Assembly (NCBI RefSeq): GCF_000423325.1
Contig: NZ_AUHT01000005.1
Coordinates: 394,774-458,773 of the forward strand
DNA length: 64,000 nt
Source: Lysobacter defluvii IMMIB APB-9 = DSM 18482
GTDB taxonomy: Bacteria; Pseudomonadota; Gammaproteobacteria; Xanthomonadales; Xanthomonadaceae
Reading direction: 5' to 3'
The notes under the pieces: generated by a model
Databases searched by the model: none
Told to the model about the DNA's origin: nothing
The model's input: only the letters and a program-made list of their open reading frames with translations
Shown: positions 38,198 to 48,200 of the stretch, in pieces
How positions within the stretch are numbered: position 1 is the first letter of the stretch
How the letters are laid out: each line of letters opens with the position of its first letter
Program-made: the position numbers and the translations under genes

Positions 38198-38986
38198 TCA
38201 GATCATCGGTGACGGCGTCACCGGCATCGGGCGCGGCTGCTCGGCCTTCTTGGTGCGGCGCGTTGCCTTGCGGGTGGCCGGCTTGTTGGCGGCGGTCTTG
38301 CTGGCCGATGCCTTCCTGGCGGGGGCCTTCTTTGCCGTCGCCTTCTTGGCGGTTGCCTTCTTGGCGGTTGCCTTCTTGGCGGTTGCCTTCTTCGCGGTTG
38401 CCTTCTTCGCGGTTGCCTTCTTGGCCGTCGCCTTCTTTGCGGTGGCCTTCTTGGCCGTCGCCTTCTTTGCGGTGGCCTTCTTGGCCGTCGCCTTCTTTGC
38501 GGTGGCCTTCTTCGCGGTTGCCTTCTTCGCGGTCGCCTTCTTGGCAGTGGCCTTCTTTGCAGTGGCCTTCTTTGCAGTGGCCTTCTTGGAAGTGGCCTTC
38601 TTGGAAGTGGCCTTCTTGGAAGTGGCCTTCTTCGCCGTCGCCTTCTTGGCGGTTGCCTTCTTGGCGGTGACCTTCTTCGCGGTGGCCTTCTTGGCGGTTG
38701 CCTTCTTCGTGGTTGCCTTCTTGGCCGTCGCCTTCTTCGCGGTCGCCTTCTTGGCGGTGGCCTTCTTGGCAGTGGCCTTCTTCGCGGTAGCCTTCTTCGC
38801 GGTGGCCTTCTTCGCGGTGGCCTTCTTCGCGGTGGCCTTCTTCGCGGTGGCCTTCTTTGCAGCGGCCTTCTTCGGGGCGGTCACGCCGTTGCCGGTGGAG
38901 CCGGCGGTGGTGGTGGTCTCGCCGGGATTGGCGTTCTCCGTGGCGCCGCTGGTAGCGGTGTCCCTTGCGGTTTTCCTGGTGGCCAT
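38198..38986 (-). CDS. Histone H1-like Ala/Lys/Thr-repeat DNA-binding protein
   Basis: The 262-residue protein has a short Thr-rich start. About 37 tandem copies of the pentapeptide AKKAT follow (variants [15 protein letters not shown]), and it ends [17 protein letters not shown]. It is extremely basic and is expected to coat DNA like eukaryotic H1 C-termini and the bacterial AlgP/H1-like proteins. GAGGAG lies 6 bases before the ATG. The repeat number probably varies by slippage between strains. Confidence 0.9.
   Translation of the reverse strand: MATRKTARDTATSGATENANPGETTTTAGSTGNGVTAPKKAAAKKATAKKATAKKATAKKATAKKATAKKATAKKATAKKATAKKATAKKATTKKATAKKATAKKVTAKKATAKKATAKKATSKKATSKKATSKKATAKKATAKKATAKKATAKKATAKKATAKKATAKKATAKKATAKKATAKKATAKKATAKKATAKKATAKKATAKKATAKKATAKKAPARKASASKTAANKPATRKATRRTKKAEQPRPMPVTPSPMI
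38325..38876. repeat. 15-bp tandem repeat inside the H1-like gene
   Basis: About 37 units of 15 bp (GCCTTCTTGGCGGTT and close variants on the + strand) encode the AKKAT pentapeptides. Variant units occur in blocks (for example three successive units with GAAGTG at 38588-38630), which suggests recent duplications. Confidence 0.9.
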
Positions 38987-39325
38987 TGGTGGCTCCTCGT
39001 CAGTGGTCTATCGGGGTTACAGCCCAGTACCAAGCAAATGCCGTGGGCGGTGCCCATGGCCAACCGCCAGTGCAACGCGCACCGGAACGGATCGGGTCCG
39101 GCCATGCCTTCCCGACACACGGCGCGGAGTGCGCGCGCATGCGTATGCGGCCCCGTCATGGACGAGGCGGGAAGCGATGGCCTGGAGAGGGACGTCGTGC
39201 ACGAGTGAGTGCGGAAGAGAAACCGGCCCGTACCGTTCGTCCCGTGGGAGAAGGTCAAGGCGTGCAGCGCGCGTTGTCGCGTAGGTTTTTCTCACTTGCT
39301 TCCGCAGGAGACGTCTGCTTCGCGA
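38987..39325. other. Intergenic region upstream of the H1-like gene
   Basis: Only the H1-like gene's ribosome site and probable 5' untranslated leader are seen here. Open frames on both strands lack ribosome sites and family resemblance. No RNA gene was recognised. Confidence 0.5.
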
Positions 39326-39354
39326 AACCTAATCACGCTGCAGTAGGGTGTCAA
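39326..39354 (-). promoter_or_regulatory. Putative promoter of the H1-like gene
   Basis: On the minus strand a perfect TTGACA (39354-39349) is followed 17 bases later by TAGGTT (39331-39326), a weak -10. It would give a leader of about 330 bases before the ATG at 38986. Confidence 0.4.
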
Positions 39355-39388
39355 CAACACACGCGATTGACTACGACCAAAGGGCAAC

Positions 39389-39420
39389 AAAAAACCCGCG
39401 CCGTTTTCGTGGCGCGGGTT
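39389..39420 (-). terminator. gcvH: Rho-independent terminator of gcvTH
   Basis: On the minus strand, AACCCGCGCC and GGCGCGGGTT form a 10-bp stem with an 8-base loop followed by six T residues. It lies 38 bp after the gcvH stop. Confidence 0.9.
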
Positions 39421-39457
39421 CGATTTCCACTCGGGAAGGGACGCGATTCTTCGTGGC

Positions 39458-39853
39458 TCAGCCTTCGTCGGCCTCGACCATCCGCGCGTATGCGTCGGCA
39501 TCCATCAGCTCGTTGAGCTGGTCGGCGTCGTCGACCTCAAGGGTGAACAACCAGCCTTCGCCGAACGCATCCTCGTTGACCGTCTCCGGGGTATCGGTCA
39601 GCGCCTCGTTGACCGAGACGACGGTGCCGGCGACGGGGGCGTAGATGTCCGACGCGGCCTTGACCGATTCCACGACCGCGATCGCCGCGCCCGCATCGAA
39701 GTGGTCGCCCGGCTCCGGGAGCTCCACGTACACCAGGTCTCCGAGCTGGCCCTGGGCATGGTCGGAGATGCCGACGGTGACCTTGCCGTCGCCCTCCACG
39801 CGCACCCACTCGTGCGACTTCATGAACTTCAGGTCACCAGGGATCTCGCTCAT
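39458..39853 (-). CDS. gcvH: Glycine cleavage system H protein
   Basis: The 131-residue lipoyl carrier has the standard start ([19 protein letters not shown]) and the lipoylated Lys in [15 protein letters not shown]. It shuttles the aminomethyl group between GcvP, GcvT and Lpd. GGAGAG lies 7 bases before the ATG at 39853. It follows gcvT by 72 bp in one operon; gcvP is not in the window. Confidence 0.97.
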   Translation of the reverse strand: MSEIPGDLKFMKSHEWVRVEGDGKVTVGISDHAQGQLGDLVYVELPEPGDHFDAGAAIAVVESVKAASDIYAPVAGTVVSVNEALTDTPETVNEDAFGEGWLFTLEVDDADQLNELMDADAYARMVEADEG

Positions 39854-39925
39854 GGCATTGCTCTCCGCCAGGGGGAAGGAAGGGCGCACAGTGTACTGGC
39901 GCCATGGGGATCATGGACCACGGAA

Positions 39926-41044
39926 TCAGCCGGCGATACCCGGGGCCGCCTCGCCATTCTTGACGAACGGCGCCGCCACCACGCGCACCGGAACCTCCTT
40001 GCCGCGGATGTCCACCCGCACGCCCGTGGTACCGGGAGCGAAGTCGCCGGCCGGCACGCGCGCCAGCGCGATCGCCTTGCCGGTGGTCGGCGAGAACGTG
40101 CCCGACAGGATCTCGCCCTCCCCCGCCGGGGTCAGCACCTTCTGCCCGTGGCGCAGCACACCGCGCTCGTCCATCACCAGCGCGATGAGCTGCCGCGGCA
40201 CGCCGGCCGACTTCTGCTGCTCCAGCGCGGCACGGCCGATGAAGTCGCGCCCCTCCTCCAGCGACACGGTCCAGCCCAGGCCGGCCTCGTAGGGCGTGAC
40301 CGACTCGTCCATGTCCTGCCCGTAGAGGTTCAGTCCCGCCTCCAGGCGCAGTGTGTCGCGCGCACCCAGGCCCGCCGGCCGCACGCCGGCATCGAGCAGC
40401 GCCTGCCACAGCGCCGGTGCCTGGTGCGCGGGCAGCACGACCTCGAACCCGTCCTCGCCGGTGTAGCCGGTGCGAGCGACGAACAGCTCGGCGCCGGCCG
40501 CGCTGCGCACCGTGGCGCTGGCAAAACGGCCGAGCTTCTCCACGGTTTCGCGGTAATCGGCGGCGACCAGGTCGATCACCTTCGAACGGGCGGCCGGACC
40601 CTGCACCGCGATGATCCCCAGGTCCTCGCGCGGCCTGACCTCGACGTCGAACCCGGCCGCGTGCCGGCCGATCCATGCCAGGTCCTTCTCCCGGGTGGAG
40701 GCGTTGACCACCATCCGGAAGAACTCCTCGCCGAGGAAGTAGACGATCAGGTCGTCGATCACCCCGCCCTTCTCGTCGAGCATGCAGGTGTACAGCGCGC
40801 GGCCCTGCGCCTTGACCTTGTCGATCGAGTTGGCGAGCAGGCGGCGCAGGAAATCCCGGGCACCCGCGCCGTGCAGGTCGACCACGGTCATGTGGCTGAC
40901 GTCGAACATGCCGGCGTCGCGGCGCACCTGGTGGTGCTCCTCGATCTGCGAACCGTAGTTGAGCGGCATGTCCCAGCCGCCGAAGTCGACCATGCGCGCG
41001 CCCAGCGCGCGGTGGCTGTCGTTTAGGGTGGTCTTGAGGGTCAT
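39926..41044 (-). CDS. gcvT: Glycine cleavage system T protein (aminomethyltransferase)
   Basis: The 372-residue protein has the family start ([29 protein letters not shown]), [12 protein letters not shown] and the folate-binding region YTGEDGFEV. It moves the methylene group from the H protein to tetrahydrofolate and releases ammonia. The leader to the divergent GGDEF gene is 118 bp, and no glycine riboswitch was recognised in it. Confidence 0.97.
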   Translation of the reverse strand: MTLKTTLNDSHRALGARMVDFGGWDMPLNYGSQIEEHHQVRRDAGMFDVSHMTVVDLHGAGARDFLRRLLANSIDKVKAQGRALYTCMLDEKGGVIDDLIVYFLGEEFFRMVVNASTREKDLAWIGRHAAGFDVEVRPREDLGIIAVQGPAARSKVIDLVAADYRETVEKLGRFASATVRSAAGAELFVARTGYTGEDGFEVVLPAHQAPALWQALLDAGVRPAGLGARDTLRLEAGLNLYGQDMDESVTPYEAGLGWTVSLEEGRDFIGRAALEQQKSAGVPRQLIALVMDERGVLRHGQKVLTPAGEGEILSGTFSPTTGKAIALARVPAGDFAPGTTGVRVDIRGKEVPVRVVAAPFVKNGEAAPGIAG

Positions 41045-41162
41045 GGCGGTCCGGGGCTGTGGAGGGGGCTGGCCATTATCGGCGATCGGGCCCGGGAAAT
41101 GCGGCATCGGCGAGCCCCTCCGCGCTATGCTCGGCCCACCTCCACGGGGAGCGGACAAGGTG

Positions 41163-42296
41163 ATGCAGGGACTGCACGGCCTTCGCGGGACGCTCTCGCG
41201 GCTGATGGCACGTCCGGACTCGATCGTGCTCGAGCTCGGCGCCGGCGGGGAGTTGCTGGTCGCCAGGTTGCGGCTGCTGTTCGCGGCCCTGCTGCTGGTG
41301 CTGCCGGTGGCCAACATCCTGACCGGCGGGGGCCTGGGCGAGACGCTGGCGGGGCTGGCCGGCGCGATCCTGATCAACCTGCTCTCGCTCCTGTGGCTGC
41401 TGCTGGCGCGGGACCCACGCCGCTACCCCTGGCTGCCCTTCGTCACCACCGGCTTCGATGTCTCGGTGGTGACCCTGGTGCTGGGGCTGCTGGCGTGGCA
41501 GCACCCGCCGGCCGGCCTCAACAGCACGGTGGTGTGGTGCTGTTACGCGCTGGCGATCATGTTCACGGCGCTGCGCGGCGACGGGAGGGCCAGCGTGTTC
41601 GCCGGGCTCCTGGCGATCTTGCAGTACGGCGCCCTGCTGGCCGTGGTGGTCGCAAGCGCGGACTCGCCGGAGCGGCTGATCTCCAGCGACTACGGCGTCG
41701 TCCATCTTGGCAGCCAGTTCCAGCGCCTGGTGCTGCTGGCGATCCTCACCGCGGTGACGGCGGTGATCGCCTTCCGCACCCAGCAGCTGGTGCTCACCTC
41801 CGGCCACGACCGGCTGACCGGCCTGCCCAACCGCACCTGGCTGGTGCACCAGGGGCCGCAGTTGCTCGCGCAGGCCCGCAGCCAGGAATGCAGCCTGAGC
41901 GTCGCACTGGTCAACCTGGACGGGTTGGGGCGCATCAACCAGCAGGAAGGCGAGCACGCCGGCGACCGGGCCCTGTGCCACGTGGTGGAGCTGCTGCGCG
42001 GCATGTCCGGCCGCGGCGACCGGCTCGTCCGCCTGGGCGGCGACGAGCTGGTCGCGGTCATGCCGCAGCCCGCCGGCACGGCCTGGGAGCGGATGGATGC
42101 GGCGCGACGCGAGCTGACCAGCCGCCCGCTGGTGGTCGGCCGCGGCGGCGGCCGGATGTACCTGAGCTTCAGTGCCGGGATTGCCTGCAGCCCCGCCGAC
42201 GGGCTCTCCATGGCCGACCTGCTGCGGCGCGCCGATCGCCGGCTCCGCCAGAGCAAGCTCGAGGGCGGCAACAAGGTCATCGCCCGCGACGACTGA
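41163..42296 (+). CDS. Membrane GGDEF protein (putative diguanylate cyclase)
   Basis: The 377-residue protein has about five membrane helices in residues 30-205, a short linker and a GGDEF domain from 215 on. It shows the start [16 protein letters not shown] and a GGDEL signature at residues 292-296, where Phe is replaced by Leu. The metal-binding Asp region reads [11 protein letters not shown], where most cyclases have DIDxFK, so activity is possible but reduced or altered. The ATG at 41163 is preceded by GAGCGGACAAGG. It is divergent from gcvT. Confidence 0.88.
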   Translation: MQGLHGLRGTLSRLMARPDSIVLELGAGGELLVARLRLLFAALLLVLPVANILTGGGLGETLAGLAGAILINLLSLLWLLLARDPRRYPWLPFVTTGFDVSVVTLVLGLLAWQHPPAGLNSTVVWCCYALAIMFTALRGDGRASVFAGLLAILQYGALLAVVVASADSPERLISSDYGVVHLGSQFQRLVLLAILTAVTAVIAFRTQQLVLTSGHDRLTGLPNRTWLVHQGPQLLAQARSQECSLSVALVNLDGLGRINQQEGEHAGDRALCHVVELLRGMSGRGDRLVRLGGDELVAVMPQPAGTAWERMDAARRELTSRPLVVGRGGGRMYLSFSAGIACSPADGLSMADLLRRADRRLRQSKLEGGNKVIARDD

Positions 42297-42376
42297 CGCC
42301 GACGGTTGCCGCGCGGGGCCCCGTGGCCGTACCCTGCGCCGTTCGGCGGCGCGTGGTCCGCGCCCGGGGATCGTGG

Positions 42377-43675
42377 ATGGACGTACTGGCACGCATCGGC
42401 TTCGGCCTGTTCGGCCTCGCGGTGCTGATCGGTGTCGCGTGGCTGTTTTCCAGCCACAAGCGCCACGTCGACTGGCGGCTGGTGGCCACCGGCGTCGGGC
42501 TGCAGATCGGCTTCGCCGCGCTGGTCCTGCTGGTCCCCGGCGGGCGCGACGTGTTCGACGCGCTGGGCAACGGCTTCGTCCGGCTGCTGGGCTTCGTCAA
42601 CGTCGGCTCGGAGTTCATCTTCGGCACGCTGATGGACACCGACACCTACGGCTTCATCTTCGCCTTCCAGGTGCTGCCGACGATCATCTTCTTCGCCGCC
42701 TTCATGAGCGTGCTGTACCACCTGGGCGTGATGCAGGCGATCGTGCGGGGCATGGCGTGGGCCATCACCAAGGTGATGAACGTCTCCGGCGCCGAGACCA
42801 CCAGCGTCAGCGCCAGCGTGTTCATCGGCCAGACCGAGGCGCCGCTCACCGTCCGGCCGTACATCAGCCGAATGACAGAATCGGAGCTGCTGACCATGAT
42901 GGTCGGCGGCATGGCCCACATCGCCGGCGGCGTGCTGGCGGCGTACGTCGGCATGCTCGGCGGCGGCGACCCGGTGGCCCAGGCCTTCTACGCCAAGCAC
43001 CTGCTGGCGGCCTCGATCATGGCGGCGCCGGCGACGTTCGTGGTGGCCAAGCTGCTGATCCCGGAAACCGGTACGCCGCTGACCCGCGGCACGGTGAAGA
43101 TGGAGGTCGAGAAGACCACCAGCAACATCATCGACGCCGCCGCGGCCGGCGCCGGCGACGGCCTGAGGCTGGCGCTGAACATCGGCGCGATGCTGCTGGC
43201 CTTCATCGCCCTGATCGCCATGGTCGACTGGCCGCTGACCTGGATCGGCGAAGTGACCGGCCTGGCCGACGTGCTCGGCCGTCCCACCAGCATGGCCACC
43301 CTGCTCGGGTATCTGCTGGCGCCGGTGGCCTGGCTGATCGGCGTGCCCTGGCAGGACGCGATCGTGGTCGGCGGGCTGATCGGCGAGAAGATCGTGCTCA
43401 ACGAGTTCGTCGCCTACCTGCACCTGTCGGAGATCGTCACCGGTCAGAACCCCGACGTGACCCTCACCGACCAGGGGCGCCTGATCGCCACCTACGCGCT
43501 GTGCGGCTTCGCCAACTTCTCCTCGATCGCGATCCAGATCGGCGGCATCGGCGGGCTCGCGCCCGACCGCCGCCAGGACCTGGCGCGGTTCGGCCTGCGC
43601 GCGGTGCTGGGCGGCACCCTGGCGACGCTGATGACCGCCACCATCGCCGGCGTGCTCACCAGCCTGGGGGCCTGA
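42377..43675 (+). CDS. Concentrative nucleoside transporter (NupC/CNT family)
   Basis: The 432-residue protein has eight to ten membrane helices and the CNT signatures: VLPTIIFFAAFMSVLYHLGV, GQTEAPLTVRPYI and LCGFANFSSIAIQIGGIGGL. CNT proteins import nucleosides with protons or sodium. The ribokinase gene follows after 3 bp, supporting a nucleoside/ribose salvage pair. Confidence 0.95.
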   Translation: MDVLARIGFGLFGLAVLIGVAWLFSSHKRHVDWRLVATGVGLQIGFAALVLLVPGGRDVFDALGNGFVRLLGFVNVGSEFIFGTLMDTDTYGFIFAFQVLPTIIFFAAFMSVLYHLGVMQAIVRGMAWAITKVMNVSGAETTSVSASVFIGQTEAPLTVRPYISRMTESELLTMMVGGMAHIAGGVLAAYVGMLGGGDPVAQAFYAKHLLAASIMAAPATFVVAKLLIPETGTPLTRGTVKMEVEKTTSNIIDAAAAGAGDGLRLALNIGAMLLAFIALIAMVDWPLTWIGEVTGLADVLGRPTSMATLLGYLLAPVAWLIGVPWQDAIVVGGLIGEKIVLNEFVAYLHLSEIVTGQNPDVTLTDQGRLIATYALCGFANFSSIAIQIGGIGGLAPDRRQDLARFGLRAVLGGTLATLMTATIAGVLTSLGA

Positions 43676-43678
43676 CGC

Positions 43679-44620
43679 ATGGCCGCGGTCGTCGTCGTCG
43701 GCTCCTTCAACGTCGACCACGTGTGGACGCTGCCGCGGCACCCCCGCAGCGGCGAGACCCTGGCGGCGCGCTACGCCACCGGCCCCGGCGGCAAGGGCTT
43801 CAACCAGGCCACCGCGGCGGCGCGGGCCGGCGCCGACACCGCCTTCGTCTGCGCGCTGGGGGAGGACGCCGGCGGCGAACTGGCGCGGCGCCTGGCCGCG
43901 GCCGACGGGATCGCGCTCCACGCGGCCCAGTCTTCGCAACCCACCGGCACCGCGGGCATCTACGTCGATGCCGCGGGCAACAACACGATCGCCTTCGGCG
44001 CCGGCGCCAATGCCGACCTGGACGCCGCCTTCATCGACCGGCACGCGGCGGAACTGGCTTCCGCCCGGGTGGTGCTGGCGCAGATGGAAACGCCCCCTGC
44101 CGCGATCCTCTCCACCTTCCGGCACGCCCGCCGGGGCGACGCGCTGACCGTGCTCAACCCGGCGCCCGCCGACGCCGAGCTGTCGGGCGCCCTGCTCGCG
44201 CTTGCCGACGTGGTGACCCCCAACGAGTCGGAGTTCTGCGCCCAGCTGTCGGTGCACTGCTCGACCCGGCTGGAGGGCACCGGGCTGGTGGAAATGGAGG
44301 ATGCCGAGCTGCACTCGCACTGCCGGCGCCTGTGCCCGCACGGGACGGTGGTGGTGACCCTGGGCGCAGCCGGATGCTTCGTCTCGCACGCCGATGCGGC
44401 GCGCCACGGCGATGACAGGGCGCATTACCGCGTGCCGGCCGCACCCGCACGGGTGGTCGACACCACTGGCGCCGGGGACGCCTTCAACGGGGCGCTGGCT
44501 GCTTCGCTGGCCCGGCGGGCGGGCAGCTTCGCCGACAGCATCCGCTTCGCCGCCAGCTACGCCGCCGCCTCGACCGAGAACGCCGGCGCCGCGTCGTCGA
44601 TGCCCCGTCTGACGCCCTGA
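43679..44620 (+). CDS. rbsK: PfkB-family sugar kinase, probable ribokinase
   Basis: The 313-residue kinase has the N-terminal pair of glycines in GPGGKGFNQATAAARAG and the catalytic anion-hole motif DTTGAGDAFNGALA. It fits ribokinase, making ribose 5-phosphate from ribose and ATP. An insertion near residues 195-215 (VHCSTRLEGTGLVEMED) is not standard. It lies 3 bp after the nucleoside transporter; nucleoside cleavage would supply ribose. Another pentose or nucleoside kinase of the family is possible. Confidence 0.85.
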   Translation: MAAVVVVGSFNVDHVWTLPRHPRSGETLAARYATGPGGKGFNQATAAARAGADTAFVCALGEDAGGELARRLAAADGIALHAAQSSQPTGTAGIYVDAAGNNTIAFGAGANADLDAAFIDRHAAELASARVVLAQMETPPAAILSTFRHARRGDALTVLNPAPADAELSGALLALADVVTPNESEFCAQLSVHCSTRLEGTGLVEMEDAELHSHCRRLCPHGTVVVTLGAAGCFVSHADAARHGDDRAHYRVPAAPARVVDTTGAGDAFNGALAASLARRAGSFADSIRFAASYAAASTENAGAASSMPRLTP

Positions 44621-44687
44621 CCCGACGCCGACTGGGCGGCGTGCACATCCGCCGGCGCGCCGGGGTGCCCGGGATAGAATGCGCCGC

Positions 44688-45686
<999 letters not shown>

Positions 45687-46831
45687 CCGGCGGCATCCGC
45701 CTGCGCCGGCTGCCGCCAGATGCGCCGCCACGTGTCGGCGAGCAGGCCGGGATCCCGCTCCACCGGAAGTTGCCGCGGCGGGATGGCGTGCCAAGGGCCT
45801 CCCCCTTCCGCAACCGCGAAGCGGAAGAAGTAATCCGGCTCCTGGCCCATCCTCAGGTCCTGCAGCACCAGCTTGCCGTCCTGCTGCCGTGCGTCCAGGA
45901 AGCCGTGGGTGAACCAGTCCAGCCGCGCCACCGCCGGCACCCCGGACGCAGCCTGCAGCGCCGCCACGTCCGAGCGGTGTGCGCGGAAACGCATCGGCTC
46001 GCCGTCGGCCACCACCGAGCGGAAACCCTCCACGTAGCCGTCGGGCGTCATCGCGACCACCCGCCACAGCATGGTGTTGAACGGCGTCGGCACCGACAGC
46101 CGGGGCGCGCCTTCCAGGCCAAGCGCGGCGAGCGTGCGGTCGGCCTCGCGCTCGACCATGGACTTCGCGACCAGGGACCAGCCGAGGTACCCGGTGCTCA
46201 ACGCCAGGCCCAGCACCAGCGCATGCTGCGCCCGCGGCCGCGCCCGCCAGGCGAACGCCGCCACGCAGGCGGCAAGCAGCCAGACGGTGTAGAGCGGATC
46301 GATGATGAACACACTCGACCACATCACCGGCGGCGTGGGCAGCGGCCACAGCAACTGGGTCCCGTAGACGGTGAACGCGTCGAGCAGCGGGTGGGTGACC
46401 AGCGCCAGCTGGATCGCCCAGAACCAGCGCACCGGTGCCTGCGCGACGCGGCCGCCGCGACGATGGAACAGCCACCACAGCAGCGCGCCCACCAGCGGCA
46501 GCACGAACAGCGAGTGGCTGGCGCCGCGGTGCAGGGTCATCAGCGCGACCGGATCGTCGGTAAGCAGCCAGATCGGCAGCGAGTCCAGGTCGGGCAGCGT
46601 GCCCAGGCCGGCGCCGGCCAGCAGGGCCGCGCGCCGGTGTTCCGGCGGGGCGACGGCCGCGGCAACGGCGCCACCGAGCAGGATCTGCGTCAGGGAATCC
46701 ATCCGCCCATGGTACCCGCGGGTCTCTCCCTTGACCGGGTCCCGACCCCGCCTCGTCCACGATGCGCAATCGGGGACGGAGCTGTATCATCCGCACCCAT
46801 CCTTTTATCCGAATGCAGGGATACATCACCG

Positions 46832-48049
46832 ATGTCCAGCTACCTGTTCACTTCCGAATCGGTTTCCGAAGGCCATCCGGACAAGATCGCCGACCAGATC
46901 TCCGACGCCGTGCTCGACGCGATCCTCACCCAGGACAAGCGCGCCCGGGTGGCCTGCGAGACCATGGTCAAGACCGGGGCGGCGATCGTCGCCGGCGAGG
47001 TCACCACCGACGCGTGGGTGGACATCGAGGCGCTCGCGCGCAAGGTGATCAACCGCATCGGCTACAACAACTCCGACGTCGGCTTCGACGGGCACACCTG
47101 CGCGATCATCAACATGATCGGCAAGCAGGCGCTGGAGATCGCCCAAGGCGTGGACCGCAAGGACCCGGAGAAGCAGGGGGCCGGCGACCAGGGCTTGATG
47201 TTCGGCTACGCCTGCGACGAGGCCCCGGAGTTCATGCCGGCGCCGATCTACTACGCCCACCGGCTGGTCGAGCAGCAGGCGAAGGTGCGCCGCAGGAAGG
47301 GCACCGAGCTGCCGTGGCTGCGCCCCGACGCCAAGAGCCAGGTCACCCTGCGCTATGACAACGAGGACCGCATCACCGGCATCGACGCGGTGGTGCTGTC
47401 GACCCAGCACGACCCGGGCGTGAAGCGCGCCGACCTGGTCGAGGCGGTGCGTGAGCACATCCTGCGCCCGGTGCTGCCCAAGGGCTGGCTGGACTCGTTG
47501 CCCAAGGGCAAGGTGCACATCAATCCGACCGGCAGCTTCGTCGTCGGCGGCCCGGTGGGCGACTGCGGCCTGACCGGCCGCAAGATCATCGTCGACACCT
47601 ACGGCGGCATGGCCCGCCATGGCGGCGGTGCGTTCAGCGGCAAGGACCCGTCCAAGGTCGACCGGTCGGCCGCCTACGCCGCGCGCTACGTCGCCAAGAA
47701 CGTGGTCGCCGCCGGCCTTGCGCGCAAGTGCGAGGTGCAGGTCAGCTACGCGATCGGCGTGGCCGAGCCGACCTCGATCTCGGTCACCACCTTCGGCACC
47801 GGCCGGGTCGACGACGAGACCATCGAGAAGCTGATCCGCGCGCACTTCGACCTGCGCCCGTACGGCATCGTCACCATGCTCGACCTGATCCACCCCATCT
47901 ACCAGCCGACCGCCGCCTACGGGCACTTCGGCCGCAAGCCCAAGGCCTACCGCTACACCGACATCCAGGGCAACGAGCAGCAGGCCACGCTGTTCTCGTG
48001 GGAGAAGACCGACAAGGCCGCCGAGCTGCGCGAGGCAGCGGGGCTGTAA
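46832..48049 (+). CDS. metK: S-adenosylmethionine synthetase
   Basis: The 405-residue enzyme is complete, with [19 protein letters not shown], the signature [12 protein letters not shown] and [19 protein letters not shown]. It makes SAM from methionine and ATP. AGGGA precedes the ATG. No SAM riboswitch motif was found in the 129-bp leader. Together with ahcY and metF nearby it supplies the methyl cycle. Confidence 0.98.
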   Translation: MSSYLFTSESVSEGHPDKIADQISDAVLDAILTQDKRARVACETMVKTGAAIVAGEVTTDAWVDIEALARKVINRIGYNNSDVGFDGHTCAIINMIGKQALEIAQGVDRKDPEKQGAGDQGLMFGYACDEAPEFMPAPIYYAHRLVEQQAKVRRRKGTELPWLRPDAKSQVTLRYDNEDRITGIDAVVLSTQHDPGVKRADLVEAVREHILRPVLPKGWLDSLPKGKVHINPTGSFVVGGPVGDCGLTGRKIIVDTYGGMARHGGGAFSGKDPSKVDRSAAYAARYVAKNVVAAGLARKCEVQVSYAIGVAEPTSISVTTFGTGRVDDETIEKLIRAHFDLRPYGIVTMLDLIHPIYQPTAAYGHFGRKPKAYRYTDIQGNEQQATLFSWEKTDKAAELREAAGL

Positions 48050-48060
48050 CTGGTTGAGTC

Positions 48061-48106
48061 CCTTCTCCCGCTTAGCGGGAGAAGGTGCCCGAAGGGCGGA
48101 TGAGGG
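48061..48106. repeat. REP-type palindromic repeat
   Basis: CCTTCTCCCGC-TTA-GCGGGAGAAGG (48061-48085) is followed by GCCC-GAA-GGGC and GGATGAGGG. It is the inverse of the element at 30057-30098. It lies 11 bp after the metK stop and may act as a weak terminator. Confidence 0.8.
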
Positions 48107-48130
48107 CAGCTTTTCTTCTTCGAATAGGCT

Positions 48131-48168
48131 CCCCTCACCCCAACCCTCTCCCGCAAGCGGGAGAGGGG
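48131..48168. repeat. REP-type palindromic repeat
   Basis: CCCTCACCCCAACCCTCTCC leads into an 11-bp arm (CCCTCTCCCGC with GCGGGAGAGGG, loop AA). The same unit recurs twice in the ahcY leader at 50954-51040. Confidence 0.85.
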
Positions 48169-48200
48169 GCTAACAGCGGGAGAAGGGGGGGGGTTGAGTA

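Noticed and set aside
38325..38876. Repeat array as a CRISPR
   Set aside because: Units are contiguous 15-bp coding repeats with no spacers.
38250..39284. Antisense frame of repeated [13 protein letters not shown] hydrophobic units
   Set aside because: It is only the complement of the AKKAT repeat array; the basic H1-like frame has the ribosome site and family resemblance.
41045..41162. Glycine riboswitch before gcvT
   Set aside because: No glycine aptamer core was recognisable in the 118-bp gap.
46703..46831. SAM riboswitch before metK
   Set aside because: A TGTATC/GATACA inverted pair is present but widely spaced; no SAM aptamer core is visible.
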